A stretch of DNA of 28,607 nucleotides from Methanobacterium sp. (GCA_015661405.1 JACWMK010000028.1:1-28607); one strand, 5' to 3'; positions 8,429 to 16,953 are shown, counted from the first letter of the stretch. Numbers and translations: made by a program. The notes: generated by a model not told the origin, from the sequence alone.

Positions 8429-9187
8429 CTATAAATCCATTAATTCATCTATACTAATATTCTCCACTCCAATCAATTTTTCACCATGAGAAATATTAAA
8501 AATAACTACACTCTCATTACCCGCCAACCATTCCACTAATCTCTTAGCATACTTAAGCTTCAAAATTTTTATTTCATCAGCCTCACCCTCAACCGTATCC
8601 ATATCCGGCCTTGAATACTTAGTAACCACTCCACCAAAATCCATTCCTGCTAAAATAATAATTTTAGCACCCAATTCCACTGCAAAAAATAATGCACGGT
8701 CCCCATCAGTAAAACCACCGAAATTATAAATATTCCCCACCGGAGTGCTCTGAGTAGTACCTAAAACCCGCTTTAACCGGGAAACATACTCCATTATTTT
8801 ATCCGAATTATTACCATGCGCATGAACCACTAAAAAGGAGCCATTCCGATTAGCTTGGATAATATCCTCCATTTTACCATCCAAATCCGTAACTATAATA
8901 TCTGGAATTAACTCCTCCTCTAAAAGAGCAGTTGTCGCCCCATCCGCCGCTATAAGAGTGAAATCTGATAAACATAAATTTTTTAAATCCCTTATATTCT
9001 CTTTAAGCGATGGACCCGCTCCAAAAACAATAACCATATCCTTAATAGGAATATCCGCTGGTGATAAACTATTTGAAGATTCTAACACTTTATTTAACAT
9101 TAACGCTGATTTTTCATCATCATCTCTAATGAAACCAAATTCATCTAATATTTCCTTATACCATGAAAACCATATAACAAGATTCAT
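8429..9187 (-). CDS. mptE: MptE-type 6-hydroxymethyl-7,8-dihydropterin diphosphokinase
   Basis: Archaeal MptE (DUF115 family) transfers diphosphate from ATP to 6-hydroxymethyl-7,8-dihydropterin, a step toward the pterin part of tetrahydromethanopterin, the C1 carrier of methanogens. From the ATG at 9187 the product has 252 aa. Visible motifs are VIVFGAGPSL (about 52-61), AADGATTALLEE (80-91), PDIIVTDLDG (95-104), VVHAHGNN (120-127), NFGGFTDGDRA (155-165) and ILAGMDFGG. A TTG seven codons upstream (9208) is possible, but it adds an unusual IYLIYM stretch and leaves almost no spacer to the divergent gene. Neither start has an SD, so leaderless translation is likely. The spacer is shared with the aminotransferase promoter. 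Confidence 0.9.
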   Translation of the reverse strand: MNLVIWFSWYKEILDEFGFIRDDDEKSALMLNKVLESSNSLSPADIPIKDMVIVFGAGPSLKENIRDLKNLCLSDFTLIAADGATTALLEEELIPDIIVTDLDGKMEDIIQANRNGSFLVVHAHGNNSDKIMEYVSRLKRVLGTTQSTPVGNIYNFGGFTDGDRALFFAVELGAKIIILAGMDFGGVVTKYSRPDMDTVEGEADEIKILKLKYAKRLVEWLAGNESVVIFNISHGEKLIGVENISIDELMDL

Positions 9188-9243
9188 ATAGATAAGATAG
9201 ATATTCAATACAAATAAAGTTAATTAACTTGGAGGTTTTTTAG
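9188..9243. promoter_or_regulatory. Compact divergent promoter, mptE / aminotransferase
   Basis: Only 56 bases separate the two divergent ATG codons. The plus-strand side has GGAGG at 9232-9236 before the aminotransferase ATG; TTAATTAA and TATTCAATA sequences supply A/T-rich TATA candidates on both strands. The two genes are probably transcribed from overlapping promoters. Confidence 0.4.
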
Positions 9244-10392
9244 ATGGATGAGACGTTGCTAATGATACCAGGACCTACTAGAGTATCTCCCCGAGTCTTA
9301 AAAGCTATGTCTGATAATATAGTTAATCATAGAAGCGCAGTTTTTGGTGAAATTCTCACAGAAACCACTGAAATGATGTCTGAAGTCTTTCAGACTGATA
9401 ATCAATCCTACATATTAACCGGCTCCGGAACCGCTGCCATGGAAGCCGCATTAGGAAACATAATTAATAAAGATGATAAAATTTTAAATATTGTCGGTGG
9501 GAAATTCGGTGAAAGATTTATGCAAATAACCGAAACCCATAGAGGACAACCCATTAAATTAGAAGTGGAATGGGGACATGGAGTAAATCCAAAAGATGTT
9601 GAATACATCTTAGAAGAAGATGAAGACATTAAAGCAGTGACTATAGTTCACAATGAAACCTCAACCGGTGTAACCAATCCAATAGATGAAGTGGGTAAAA
9701 TAGTTAAAAATTATGATGCTCTCTACGTGGTGGACACGGTCTCCTCATTAGGAGGTGATGACGTCTACGTAGATGGATATAATATTGATATGTGCGTTAC
9801 CGGATCCCAGAAATGTCTAGCTGCACCTCCCGGTATGTCAGCCATAACCCTAAATGATGACGCGTGGAAAGCTGTAGATAAAACTAAAACCTATAATTAT
9901 TACCTTGATATGAAACGATACCGTAAAAGCGGGTCAGCTAACCCACCAGAAACCCCTTACACTCCATCCGTAAGCCTAATGTATGCAATACGTGAAGCAT
10001 TAATTGCAGTAATGGAAGAAGGATTAGAAAGTAGAATAGAAAGACATAAATTAGCAGCATTAGCCACCAGGAATGGTATAAAAGCCCTGGGATTAGAACT
10101 CTTCAGTCAATTAGAAGTATCCAGTAACACCGTCACCGCTATTAATATACCGGAAGGTGTAACTGATAAAGAATTAAGAGGTACCATGCGTAATAAGTAC
10201 CAAATCGAGTTAGCTGGAGGTCAAGATCATCTTAAAGGTAATGTATTCCGAATTGGACATATGGGTAATATCACTCACCGTGAAATAATCACCACTATAT
10301 CCGCCTTAGAAATGACCTTAAAAGAATTCAATCTAGATGTATGCCTTGGAAGTGGTGTTGCAGCCGTAGAAGAAGCTTATCTCATTGACTAA
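9244..10392 (+). CDS. Class V aminotransferase (alanine-glyoxylate / serine-pyruvate type)
   Basis: PLP enzyme of the AGXT-like class V group, 382 aa, full length. It opens with MIPGPTRVSPRVLKAM, typical of the group. YILTGSGTAAMEAAL (56-70) forms the phosphate-binding region. VVDTVSSLGG contains Asp164, which should pair with the pyridine nitrogen. VTGSQKCLAAPPGMS contains Lys190, which should form the Schiff base. In Methanocaldococcus a homologue (MJ0959) was reported as a broad-specificity aminotransferase active in phosphoserine formation, so a role in serine or aspartate metabolism is plausible. The true substrate cannot be read from sequence. GGAGG precedes the ATG by seven bases. Divergent from mptE and convergent with the radical SAM gene. 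Confidence 0.93.
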   Translation: MDETLLMIPGPTRVSPRVLKAMSDNIVNHRSAVFGEILTETTEMMSEVFQTDNQSYILTGSGTAAMEAALGNIINKDDKILNIVGGKFGERFMQITETHRGQPIKLEVEWGHGVNPKDVEYILEEDEDIKAVTIVHNETSTGVTNPIDEVGKIVKNYDALYVVDTVSSLGGDDVYVDGYNIDMCVTGSQKCLAAPPGMSAITLNDDAWKAVDKTKTYNYYLDMKRYRKSGSANPPETPYTPSVSLMYAIREALIAVMEEGLESRIERHKLAALATRNGIKALGLELFSQLEVSSNTVTAINIPEGVTDKELRGTMRNKYQIELAGGQDHLKGNVFRIGHMGNITHREIITTISALEMTLKEFNLDVCLGSGVAAVEEAYLID

Positions 10393-10440
10393 AAAAAACA
10401 TATTTTTTTTATTTTTTAATTATTAATTAATTATTTTTTT
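10393..10440. terminator. Bidirectional T-rich terminator region
   Basis: The 48 bases between two convergent genes are nearly all A/T. A-runs and T-runs at each side (including T8-T9) give a T-tract to transcripts from either direction, as expected for archaeal intrinsic termination. No strong hairpin. Confidence 0.5.
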
Positions 10441-11793
10441 TTAAATATCTCTCAATATGGAAACCGCTGCCTTAAATACTATCGGTCCATCCATCCATGA
10501 TTGACGTAATAAATATAGTGGCCGGGCATAAAAATCTCGGAAAGCTTTTTTCTGGAGTTTCTTAAGTTCCTCTAAAGAACAATCCACTGTCTCCATAACT
10601 GGAGTTAAAAGATTAAATTTCGACCAATCATCAGTTTTAATTAAATTATCCTCTAAGGATTTAAGATAAAAATCTGTGCCCGGGTACGGTGTAGCCAATG
10701 AAAATATTGCATAATTCGGCTTCAAACTCTTCACAAACCGGATAGTGTTACTAATACTCTTATGGGTATCACCGGGCATGCCCAAAACCACCGAAGCAAT
10801 AGTTCTAACCCCATGCTTCTTAGTAAGCTCAAAAGTCCGCTTAATCCTATCAATAGTAACTTCTTTATTAATGACATCTAAACTCTGCTGATCCGCTGAT
10901 TCAACACCTAAAAGAAGAGTAATACAACCCGCATCCGTCATATTCTTCAATAAATCATCAGAAATAGTATCCACACGAGCAGTGCAACCCCAATAAGTAT
11001 CAATACTCCTCTCCTTAATATCATCACAAATATCAAATACTCTCCTCTTATTCAAAGTAAAAGTATCATCCATAAAAGCAAGCATCTCCGCATCATGAAC
11101 CCCAATTAAATGTTCCATTTCATCCACCACATTAGATGATGATCTTAACCTCAATTTATGACCATGCATAGCTGAAGAAGCGCAAAACGAACAATGATAA
11201 GGACAACCCCTACCTGAAATAAGAGTTCCAATTGGTAACTTCATATGCATAATCTTATAATCATCCATAGGAAGTAAATGACGAGCCGGGAAAGGAATAC
11301 TATCCAAATCCCCTATAACACTCCTCACAGGAGTTTTAAAATCTTTATAAACAATACCTTTAACTTTCCTCAGATCCTCACCCTTATCCCATGCCTGCAC
11401 AAGTTCAAGCATAGTATATTCACCCTCACCCAAAACCACCACATCAATAAAATCATTATCTAAAAGTTTCATGTAAGTGAAAGTAGGATGATAACCACCT
11501 AAAACTATTAAAGCCCCCGGACAAGATCTCTTAGCAATCTCAGCAACTTTCAAAGCACTACCAATAGTAGGTGTCACAGCCGTAACAGCAACCACATCCG
11601 GAGAAAAATTATCCAATTCACGTTTAATACCATCAAAATCCATATCCAATGCTGGAGCATCAACTATTTTAACCTCAACACCACCAGTCTCCAAAACCGC
11701 TCCTATATAAGCTAAACCCAATGGCGGAGCAACCAAACCTATAAATTTATATTTCGATGAATTATAAGGAGGATTAACCAATAAAACTTTCAT
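10441..11793 (-). CDS. B12-binding-domain radical SAM protein
   Basis: 450-aa radical SAM enzyme with an N-terminal B12-binding-like Rossmann domain (about 1-135: LLVNPPY, PPLGLAYIGAVLE, VVLGEGEYTMLEL). The SAM/[4Fe-4S] motif is Cys197-x3-Cys201-x2-Cys204 in GRGCPYHCSFCASS. A TIM-barrel core follows (FMDDTFTLNKRRV, LLLGVESADQQSLDVINKEV) and then a helical C-terminus. This is the BchE-like / 'Mg-protoporphyrin oxidative cyclase' group, whose members do many different radical chemistries; methanogens have several and most are uncharacterised. The classical cobalamin DxHxxG signature is not seen (VDAPALDMD instead), so base-off cobalamin binding is uncertain. SD AGGTGA precedes the ATG. Divergent from the amidohydrolase and convergent with the aminotransferase. 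Confidence 0.9.
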   Translation of the reverse strand: MKVLLVNPPYNSSKYKFIGLVAPPLGLAYIGAVLETGGVEVKIVDAPALDMDFDGIKRELDNFSPDVVAVTAVTPTIGSALKVAEIAKRSCPGALIVLGGYHPTFTYMKLLDNDFIDVVVLGEGEYTMLELVQAWDKGEDLRKVKGIVYKDFKTPVRSVIGDLDSIPFPARHLLPMDDYKIMHMKLPIGTLISGRGCPYHCSFCASSAMHGHKLRLRSSSNVVDEMEHLIGVHDAEMLAFMDDTFTLNKRRVFDICDDIKERSIDTYWGCTARVDTISDDLLKNMTDAGCITLLLGVESADQQSLDVINKEVTIDRIKRTFELTKKHGVRTIASVVLGMPGDTHKSISNTIRFVKSLKPNYAIFSLATPYPGTDFYLKSLEDNLIKTDDWSKFNLLTPVMETVDCSLEELKKLQKKAFRDFYARPLYLLRQSWMDGPIVFKAAVSILRDI

Positions 11794-11892
11794 TCCGGTT
11801 CACCTATCCAAAAATGGATAACATTATTTTTAAAATCTTTTTTTTATAAACCTATCATACTATTTTATCAATTCAAATGATTTTAATTTTAT

Positions 11893-11953
11893 GGGAATAC
11901 AGGGAATATATCATAGTCTGGAAAAAAATTTCCCCATTTTTATCATTTTTCCA
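11893..11953. repeat. Tandem GGGAATAYA and inverted repeat in a divergent spacer
   Basis: GGGAATACA GGGAATATA is a tandem 9-mer at 11893-11910. Next to it TGGAAAAA (11919-11926) and TTTTTCCA (11946-11953) form an 8-bp inverted repeat. They lie between the divergent radical SAM and amidohydrolase genes, 100-160 bases from either start. They are possible operator sequences. Confidence 0.35.
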
Positions 11954-12051
11954 AAAATTTCATAATCATAAAACACTAAAAATAATAATTAATATTAATT
12001 TTAAAAAAATTTTTTAACTTAAAAGATCTTGGAGATGATATTATTAAAAAG

Positions 12052-13047
12052 ATGCGAACCATTGCACTAGAAGAAACCTACGCCACCCCAGCATTTATGG
12101 AAAACATTGAAAAGAACTTCAAAACTCAAGCAAAAACCGATGGAAACCCCCAAAGCCCCCCCGCATTTTTAACCCAGATAGCAGGAAAACTAATCAACGT
12201 CGGCGAAAGTAGAATCAAAGAAATGAATCAAGCAGGAATAGATGTACAAGTACTATCATTATTCTCCCCCGGAGTAGAACAACTAGAAGCATCCATCGCA
12301 GTAAAAATAGCAGAAGAAACCAATGATTATATCGCAGATAAAATACAACAATATCCAACTCGTTTCGCTGGATTCGCTACCCTACCTACACCAGTTCCAG
12401 AAACCGCTGCAGATGAATTAGAACGAGTGGTTAAAGATTATGATTTCAAAGGTGGAATAATTAATGGTCACAGTAAAGGTCGCTACTTAGATGATGAATT
12501 CTTCTGGCCCATTCTAGAGCGTGCCGAAGCATTAAAAGTTCCCATCTACCTCCACCCCACACTACCCCCACAAGCCGTAATTGAAGCTTCATACACGGGA
12601 AACTTTACATCCGAAGTAGCAACTATTCTAGCACGTAATGCCTGGGGTTGGCATATTGAAACCGCTATACATATCCTCCGGATCATACTAAGCGGAGCAT
12701 TCGACCAATACCCAAAATTACAATTCATAATTGGACACATGGGTGAAGGATTACCATTCATGCTACAAAGAATCGACCGATCTTTACCAAAAGAGGTGAT
12801 TAAACTAGAAAAATCAGTAGCCGAATACTTACGTGAGAATATTAATTACACATTCAGTGGATTAAACTATACTCAAACATTCCTCGACTTATTCCTCGAA
12901 GTAGGAGCAGACCGGATCATGTTCTCAACTGACTACCCCTTCGTCCCCATGGAAGAAACTCGCACATTCCTAGATCAACTACCCGTTAGCACCGCTGACA
13001 AAGAAAAAATTGCACACGGAAACGCAGAAAAACTCCTACACTTATAA
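12052..13047 (+). CDS. Amidohydrolase-2 family (dihydroxybenzoate decarboxylase-like)
   Basis: TIM-barrel metal enzyme of the ACMSD / gamma-resorcylate decarboxylase branch, 331 aa, which in other organisms removes CO2 from aromatic acids. The N-terminus MRTIALEETYATP matches the family's IALEEHFATP. Metal ligands present are Glu7, His168 (YLHPTLP), His229 (GHMGEGLP, second shell or catalytic) and Asp294 (FSTDYPF). The first-strand ExH motif is ExT here (Thr9), so one usual metal ligand is missing. As I recall, fungal 2,3-dihydroxybenzoate decarboxylases also lack this His (ExA). GGAG at about 12030 is far (18 bases) from the ATG, but the family N-terminus fixes the start. Such genes are unusual in methanogens, and transfer from bacteria is plausible. 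Confidence 0.88.
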   Translation: MRTIALEETYATPAFMENIEKNFKTQAKTDGNPQSPPAFLTQIAGKLINVGESRIKEMNQAGIDVQVLSLFSPGVEQLEASIAVKIAEETNDYIADKIQQYPTRFAGFATLPTPVPETAADELERVVKDYDFKGGIINGHSKGRYLDDEFFWPILERAEALKVPIYLHPTLPPQAVIEASYTGNFTSEVATILARNAWGWHIETAIHILRIILSGAFDQYPKLQFIIGHMGEGLPFMLQRIDRSLPKEVIKLEKSVAEYLRENINYTFSGLNYTQTFLDLFLEVGADRIMFSTDYPFVPMEETRTFLDQLPVSTADKEKIAHGNAEKLLHL

Positions 13048-13101
13048 AATAAAAATCAAAGATTTATCCTAAAAAAAGACAGTCTACTGTTTAGAATGTA
13101 T

Positions 13102-13129
13102 TTGCCAGGGAAAAGATAATCCTTGGCAA
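13102..13129. terminator. Hairpin terminator between convergent genes
   Basis: TTGCCAGGGA pairs with TCCTTGGCAA (10 pairs, one G-T) around an 8-base loop. This is the strongest hairpin in a region between the plus-strand amidohydrolase gene and the minus-strand zinc-ribbon gene. A T-rich stretch follows on the plus strand (13132-13148) and T-runs lie on the minus side (A-run 13071-13077). A small ACAGT-CT-ACTGT palindrome precedes it at 13079-13090. Confidence 0.55.
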
Positions 13130-13189
13130 TTTAAAAAATTATTTTTTACAAAAAGATTATGTATATAAAAAAAATTAATTAGAGTAAAT

Positions 13190-13453
13190 TCATTTATCCT
13201 CATTCGCATTAATCATTTCAGCAGGCTCCCACCGCTCCCTATTACCCCTACTAGAATCAGATAATATTCTTGAAGGTTTCTTCTTAGCTATCTTTAAAGG
13301 AGTTCCACAGGCTAAACAGTTGAATTCAAGAAGCTTATTATTTTTGGTGCTAATTTTTCCATAATCACTTATTGCAGTATCCGATTTCTTATCTTTCGAT
13401 TCTACTTTTATCTGAAATCCACATTTCCCACAGATCAAAATTTGCGTTACCAT
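13190..13453 (-). CDS. Small zinc-ribbon protein
   Basis: 87-aa protein with two CxxC knuckles: Cys8-Gly-Lys-Cys11 and Cys46-Leu-Ala-Cys49, separated by 34 residues, a typical zinc-ribbon arrangement. A basic stretch (KIAKKKPSR) follows the second knuckle, and the C-terminal third is polar and likely unfolded. Such stand-alone ribbons often bind nucleic acid or partner proteins, but no specific function can be named. The ATG at 13453 has no SD; an AT-rich promoter lies directly upstream, so it may be leaderless. It lies downstream of the MFS gene with 131 bases between, probably a separate unit. Confidence 0.7.
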   Translation of the reverse strand: MVTQILICGKCGFQIKVESKDKKSDTAISDYGKISTKNNKLLEFNCLACGTPLKIAKKKPSRILSDSSRGNRERWEPAEMINANEDK

Positions 13454-13584
13454 AAGAAATAATCTATATCTTCTATGTAAAAAAGTATCTATTAAAAATA
13501 AAATCCACTATTAAAGACTAAAAATTAAAAATTTTTAATGTAAAGTAATAATTTTAGTTCAATTTTATTTTTTTATTTTAGATT

Positions 13585-14961
13585 TTAAGTTCCTATGTCC
13601 ATGGTTTCACCCTGCTCTTTCTTACTTTTAAGTCCAATAGTAAGAATAGTCATGAAAATTGCTACGAATCCAATTAATAGGTAAGCTAATTGGTAACCGA
13701 TGAGGTTTCCAGCATAAGATCCAATGACCGCTCCAATTAAAGCTCCACCGATAAGTTGACCACCACTAGTTATAATATTAATTAATCCTTGACCAGCTGC
13801 TCTTTCTTTAGGTGGGCTTTCAATCAACATAATGTAACGTGGAGGTGAGCCAATCGCAGTACTCATACCAATACCAATAAGAATTTCACCAATTACGAAT
13901 AAATAGAAGGATTTAGAGAATATGCTCAATATAAATAAGCCTATAATCATGATAAATGTTCCAGTAAACATTATATTACGAGAACCATATCTATCCAGAA
14001 GTCTCCCTATAATCGGTCCACCAATTGCCATGGTTAAAACAATGGGTAGTAACATTAAACTAGCATTAGTAATGCTAAAAGATAAAGCCACAATTACAAA
14101 AACCGGTACAAATATTGTGGAAGCTTGAACAAGACCCGTACCCACCATAATACTAGTGATAAGTTTAACTTCTTTACTTTTGAAAAGATCCACTTGGATC
14201 AATGGATCCTGAGCAGCTTCCTCCACCTTCCATAAAACAGGTAACAATACTGCAGCGAGAATTAAGAATGGCCAAACCTGTAAGGATGTTATACTAACCA
14301 GGAAATTATTAGTGTTAATCTGATTTATACCATAAGCTAAAGAAGACACTAATACACTTAAAGTGATGATACCCAACCAATCAAAGTTTATCATCCGATT
14401 TCTATCGGTTTTAGGAAGTATATAAAGACTAGCAATTATAACTATCACTGCAACCGGTATATTAATTATGAAGAGCCATTGCCACCCGTGATTTAAGAGT
14501 AAACCTCCAAGTATTGGCCCTAACACAAAGGATACACCCCAAATCGAGCTTAAAATTCCAAGTGCCCCACCTCTTCTCTCAGGAGGGAATATATCACCAA
14601 TAAATGCATTAGCAACCGGGAATATTCCACCAGCCCCAATACCTTGAATAGCTCTACCTAATATCAACATATCAATAGAAAAAGAGGTTATTGTTATAAA
14701 TGAACCTATAGCAAATAATAGAATATCTAATACGTAGATGGATTTTCGACCATAAATATCAGAGAGTTTAGCCATTAATGGTGTTCCGATCATGAAAAAA
14801 AGAATGTATATGGTGAAAACCCAACTTAATAACCTTTCATTAACACCAAAATAAACTTGAATAGAAGGAAGTGCAGGTCCTACAATCCCTATATCAAGAG
14901 AACCCATGAAAACGCCGATTAATAATAATAAAAGTATTTTCTGATTGCCTTTTAAGTTCAT
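13585..14961 (-). CDS. MFS transporter, DHA2 (EmrB/QacA) type
   Basis: 458-aa membrane transporter with 14 predicted helices, the mark of the DHA2 drug:H+ antiporter group (not the 12 of DHA1). Motif A is at KLSDIYGRKSIYVLD between helices 2 and 3. Motif B-like RAIQGIGAGGIFPVANAFIG lies in helix 4, and motif C SSIWGVSFVLGPILGGLLL in helix 5. A second motif-A copy (RLLDRYGSRN) lies in the C-half. It likely exports small toxic or aromatic compounds with protons. The ATG at 14961 has a TATA-like TATTTAATTAAAAG about 26 bases upstream, so leaderless transcription is possible. Alternatively it is transcribed with the tiny ORF from the promoter at 15186-15210. Confidence 0.93.
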   Translation of the reverse strand: MNLKGNQKILLLLLIGVFMGSLDIGIVGPALPSIQVYFGVNERLLSWVFTIYILFFMIGTPLMAKLSDIYGRKSIYVLDILLFAIGSFITITSFSIDMLILGRAIQGIGAGGIFPVANAFIGDIFPPERRGGALGILSSIWGVSFVLGPILGGLLLNHGWQWLFIINIPVAVIVIIASLYILPKTDRNRMINFDWLGIITLSVLVSSLAYGINQINTNNFLVSITSLQVWPFLILAAVLLPVLWKVEEAAQDPLIQVDLFKSKEVKLITSIMVGTGLVQASTIFVPVFVIVALSFSITNASLMLLPIVLTMAIGGPIIGRLLDRYGSRNIMFTGTFIMIIGLFILSIFSKSFYLFVIGEILIGIGMSTAIGSPPRYIMLIESPPKERAAGQGLINIITSGGQLIGGALIGAVIGSYAGNLIGYQLAYLLIGFVAIFMTILTIGLKSKKEQGETMDIGT

Positions 14962-14982
14962 AAATCTTTATTATCTAGTCTT

Positions 14983-15162
14983 TTAATTAAATATTTTCCA
15001 AAAAAATTCCACAAATGAAAGGTTTTTTTTTAAACCCCAATGATTAAGATAACGGCTGTATGCTGTAATCAAAAATATTTCAAATTTGACCATGTAAAAG
15101 TTACCATCACACTTAGAATACACACCAAAAACATCTTCACCTGTTTTTGTTAACAACCTCAT
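14983..15162 (-). CDS. Possible 59-aa ORF ahead of the MFS gene
   Basis: Small ORF (59 aa from ATG 15162, or 65 aa from TTG 15180) that ends 21 bases before the MFS start. No family is recognised. It has one moderately hydrophobic patch (VKFEIFLITAYSRYL) and an aromatic C-terminus (FVEFFWKIF). A clear TATA box with an adjoining palindrome lies just upstream and predicts a transcript start around 15162-15167, which would make the ATG leaderless. It may be a real leader peptide or a chance ORF inside a 5' leader of the transporter mRNA. Confidence 0.35.
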   Translation of the reverse strand: MRLLTKTGEDVFGVYSKCDGNFYMVKFEIFLITAYSRYLNHWGLKKNLSFVEFFWKIFN

Positions 15163-15185
15163 GCAATTAAAAACCCTCAAGCAAA

Positions 15186-15210
15186 ATTTAATATAAACTA
15201 GCGAACGCTA
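15186..15210 (-). promoter_or_regulatory. Promoter with palindromic operator for the MFS unit
   Basis: On the minus strand TTTATATTAAAT (15187-15198) is a good TATA box. Immediately upstream of it the palindrome TAGCG-AA-CGCTA (15199-15210) covers the position of the TFB recognition element. A regulator bound there would block or recruit TFB/TBP. GC-containing palindromes are rare in this AT-rich spacer. Confidence 0.5.
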
Positions 15211-15350
15211 AAATCGAAAATGAAAGAAATAAAAGAGAAATAAGAAAAATTTGCTAAAAAAAAATACTCCTGAAATAAGACTGTAAAAAATTTATAAAAT
15301 TTCAAAGAAAAAAAAATCAGGTAAATAGATATTCTATTAAATAATTTAAA

Positions 15351-15827
15351 TTACTTCATTGAATTAAATTTTTTTACAAAAAAATCAAACACTTCACCAT
15401 AATTACCTTCATCTACATTCTTAGACCGTAAGCTCATCTGCCCTAAAAAAAGCATACCCTCACCATCCAAATAACTACGCATCTGAACAGTAGCCTTCTG
15501 AGACTTACCACCACCCGAAGTCACGAAAACACCAAAATATTTACCCTTCAAATTTTTAAGTTCCGACAAATATTGATTAACTGCAGCAGGGACTTTACCT
15601 CCCCAAACCGGACAACAAACCACTAGACCATCAAAATCAATCAAGTCAGTTACACACGGTTCAATTGGCACACTATTTTCTCTAATTGCATCCCACAACT
15701 TAAAAAAATACCACTTGTCCTTAACTGTTTTAATCACAGTTAAATCAGCATCAATTTCTTCTTTAAGAGCCTCAGCAACTTTAAGAGTATGACCCGAATA
15801 AGAATAACACGCAATCAAAGTCTTCAA
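15351..15827 (-). CDS. Flavodoxin-like protein
   Basis: 158-aa flavodoxin-fold protein that probably carries FMN and shuttles electrons in the cytoplasm. The phosphate loop is CYSYSGHTLKVAEAL (7-21, pattern SxSGxT). VVCCPVWGGKVPAAV (about 69-83) is the typical aromatic loop, with Trp75 near the flavin, and FGVFVTSGGGKSQKA follows as the third binding loop. The start is TTG at 15827, with GGGGAG nine bases upstream and no ATG alternative nearby. It lies 45 bases after the second flavodoxin gene and is likely cotranscribed with it. The length is normal for the short-chain group. Confidence 0.85.
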   Translation of the reverse strand: MKTLIACYSYSGHTLKVAEALKEEIDADLTVIKTVKDKWYFFKLWDAIRENSVPIEPCVTDLIDFDGLVVCCPVWGGKVPAAVNQYLSELKNLKGKYFGVFVTSGGGKSQKATVQMRSYLDGEGMLFLGQMSLRSKNVDEGNYGEVFDFFVKKFNSMK

Positions 15828-15872
15828 AATTCACATCTCCCCATAAAAAAATTAATTAAAAATTCAATTTCC

Positions 15873-16325
15873 TTATATTTTTTCTTTTAAACTATTTGCA
15901 AACCTTTCTGCACTTTTAAAATCCTCTTCATCAGGTTTCCCTTTATTTAAACCACCAATAAGTTTAAAAGGACCCCACGTATCAAATCCCTTACAAGAAA
16001 ACTCCCCAATAATCTCAAAACCTTTACCAGATAACTTTTCCTTCAACATACTATTAAATTCAAGTTTATCCCTACCACTTGTAGAAAAAACAAAAGCCTT
16101 TTTATCCTCAACATTACCCAAACCTTCAACAAACTTCATCAAATCTTTATGAGGCTTACTATAAAAAATTCCAGAACCAAAACCAATCAAATCATAATCC
16201 TTAACAACATCCGCCTTAATATCCTTTAAATCCAACAAATCCCCACCTAAAGAATTCACAATCACCTCAGCAATACGTTTAGTATTCCCATGATGCACAG
16301 ACTTATATATTATCCCAATTTTCAT
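15873..16325 (-). CDS. Flavodoxin family protein
   Basis: 150-aa flavodoxin-domain protein. The FMN phosphate loop is YKSVHHGNTKRIAEVI (7-22), with IGFGSGIFYSKPHKDL as the second loop and FVFSTSGRDKLEFN as the third. It has clear homology in layout to the downstream flavodoxin but little identity, so the pair is not a fresh duplication. ATG at 16325 is preceded by GGGAGAG and AGGAA SD candidates. First gene of a two-gene flavodoxin operon. Methanogens use such proteins in oxidative stress and electron transfer; the partner is not visible here. Confidence 0.85.
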   Translation of the reverse strand: MKIGIIYKSVHHGNTKRIAEVIVNSLGGDLLDLKDIKADVVKDYDLIGFGSGIFYSKPHKDLMKFVEGLGNVEDKKAFVFSTSGRDKLEFNSMLKEKLSGKGFEIIGEFSCKGFDTWGPFKLIGGLNKGKPDEEDFKSAERFANSLKEKI

Positions 16326-16461
16326 TTCCTATAACTCTCCCTCGTTTATGTAATTTAAAATAGTTTGCAACTAATTTTAATAATTCAATAGAAATTAATG
16401 ATAAATATATAGATTCTTTGGTGCTTTATCTTTTAATTGGTTTCAGAGGAGTATTTTTTTT

Positions 16462-16953
16462 TTAGGGATTAACCTTGAAATTAATAATTTTAGAATCACT
16501 ACCCCCATGGTCATCAGCAACCACAAAAGTCACATTAAACAGAGTATTTACCTCTTTAACATCAGGCAACCAACTAAAAGCTCCAGTATCAAGATCAATT
16601 TCAGCAGGATTAACAGGTTTAGGTTGCATTTCCATCATATAAGTTAATTTAAAACTATTAGGACTACTACCCTGTAAAGCAATTTTCACTTCCTCTCCAA
16701 CATTAATAACTGGAACGATAGGGGAATTCAAATTAGGACCATTAGATCCATTTGTTCTGGTAGTTGCCTTATGAGTAATAAATCCCGCGATTCCACCAAC
16801 CGCTGCACCTGCCAATGTAATTAATGCGGAAGCATTAACACCACCAAGACCAGCTAAATAAGCAAATATAATAGCTGCCACTGAAACAAATAACAATGCT
16901 ACTATGGCAATGGCAACTACTTTTTCATGATCATCATTAAATTTAATAACCAT
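16462..16953 (-). CDS. Membrane-anchored protein with Ig/cadherin-like domain
   Basis: 163-aa protein of unknown role. Residues 12-36 (VVAIAIVALLFVSVAAIIF and on) and 42-61 form two hydrophobic helices, with a tight LGGVNAS turn between. From about residue 80 a beta-rich domain follows with the pattern IDLDTGAFSWLPD..FNVTFVVADDHGGSDSKIINF. This matches the 'putative Ig / cadherin-like' repeat family (a D-x-x-T-G-x-x-x-W-x-P start and a D-x-x-G-x-S-D core). These are normally found as multi-repeat extracellular domains; here there is a single repeat. SD GGGGGTGAAT is very strong. It lies 86 bases after the DUF2207-type gene and may be in the same operon. Confidence 0.7.
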   Translation of the reverse strand: MVIKFNDDHEKVVAIAIVALLFVSVAAIIFAYLAGLGGVNASALITLAGAAVGGIAGFITHKATTRTNGSNGPNLNSPIVPVINVGEEVKIALQGSSPNSFKLTYMMEMQPKPVNPAEIDLDTGAFSWLPDVKEVNTLFNVTFVVADDHGGSDSKIINFKVNP

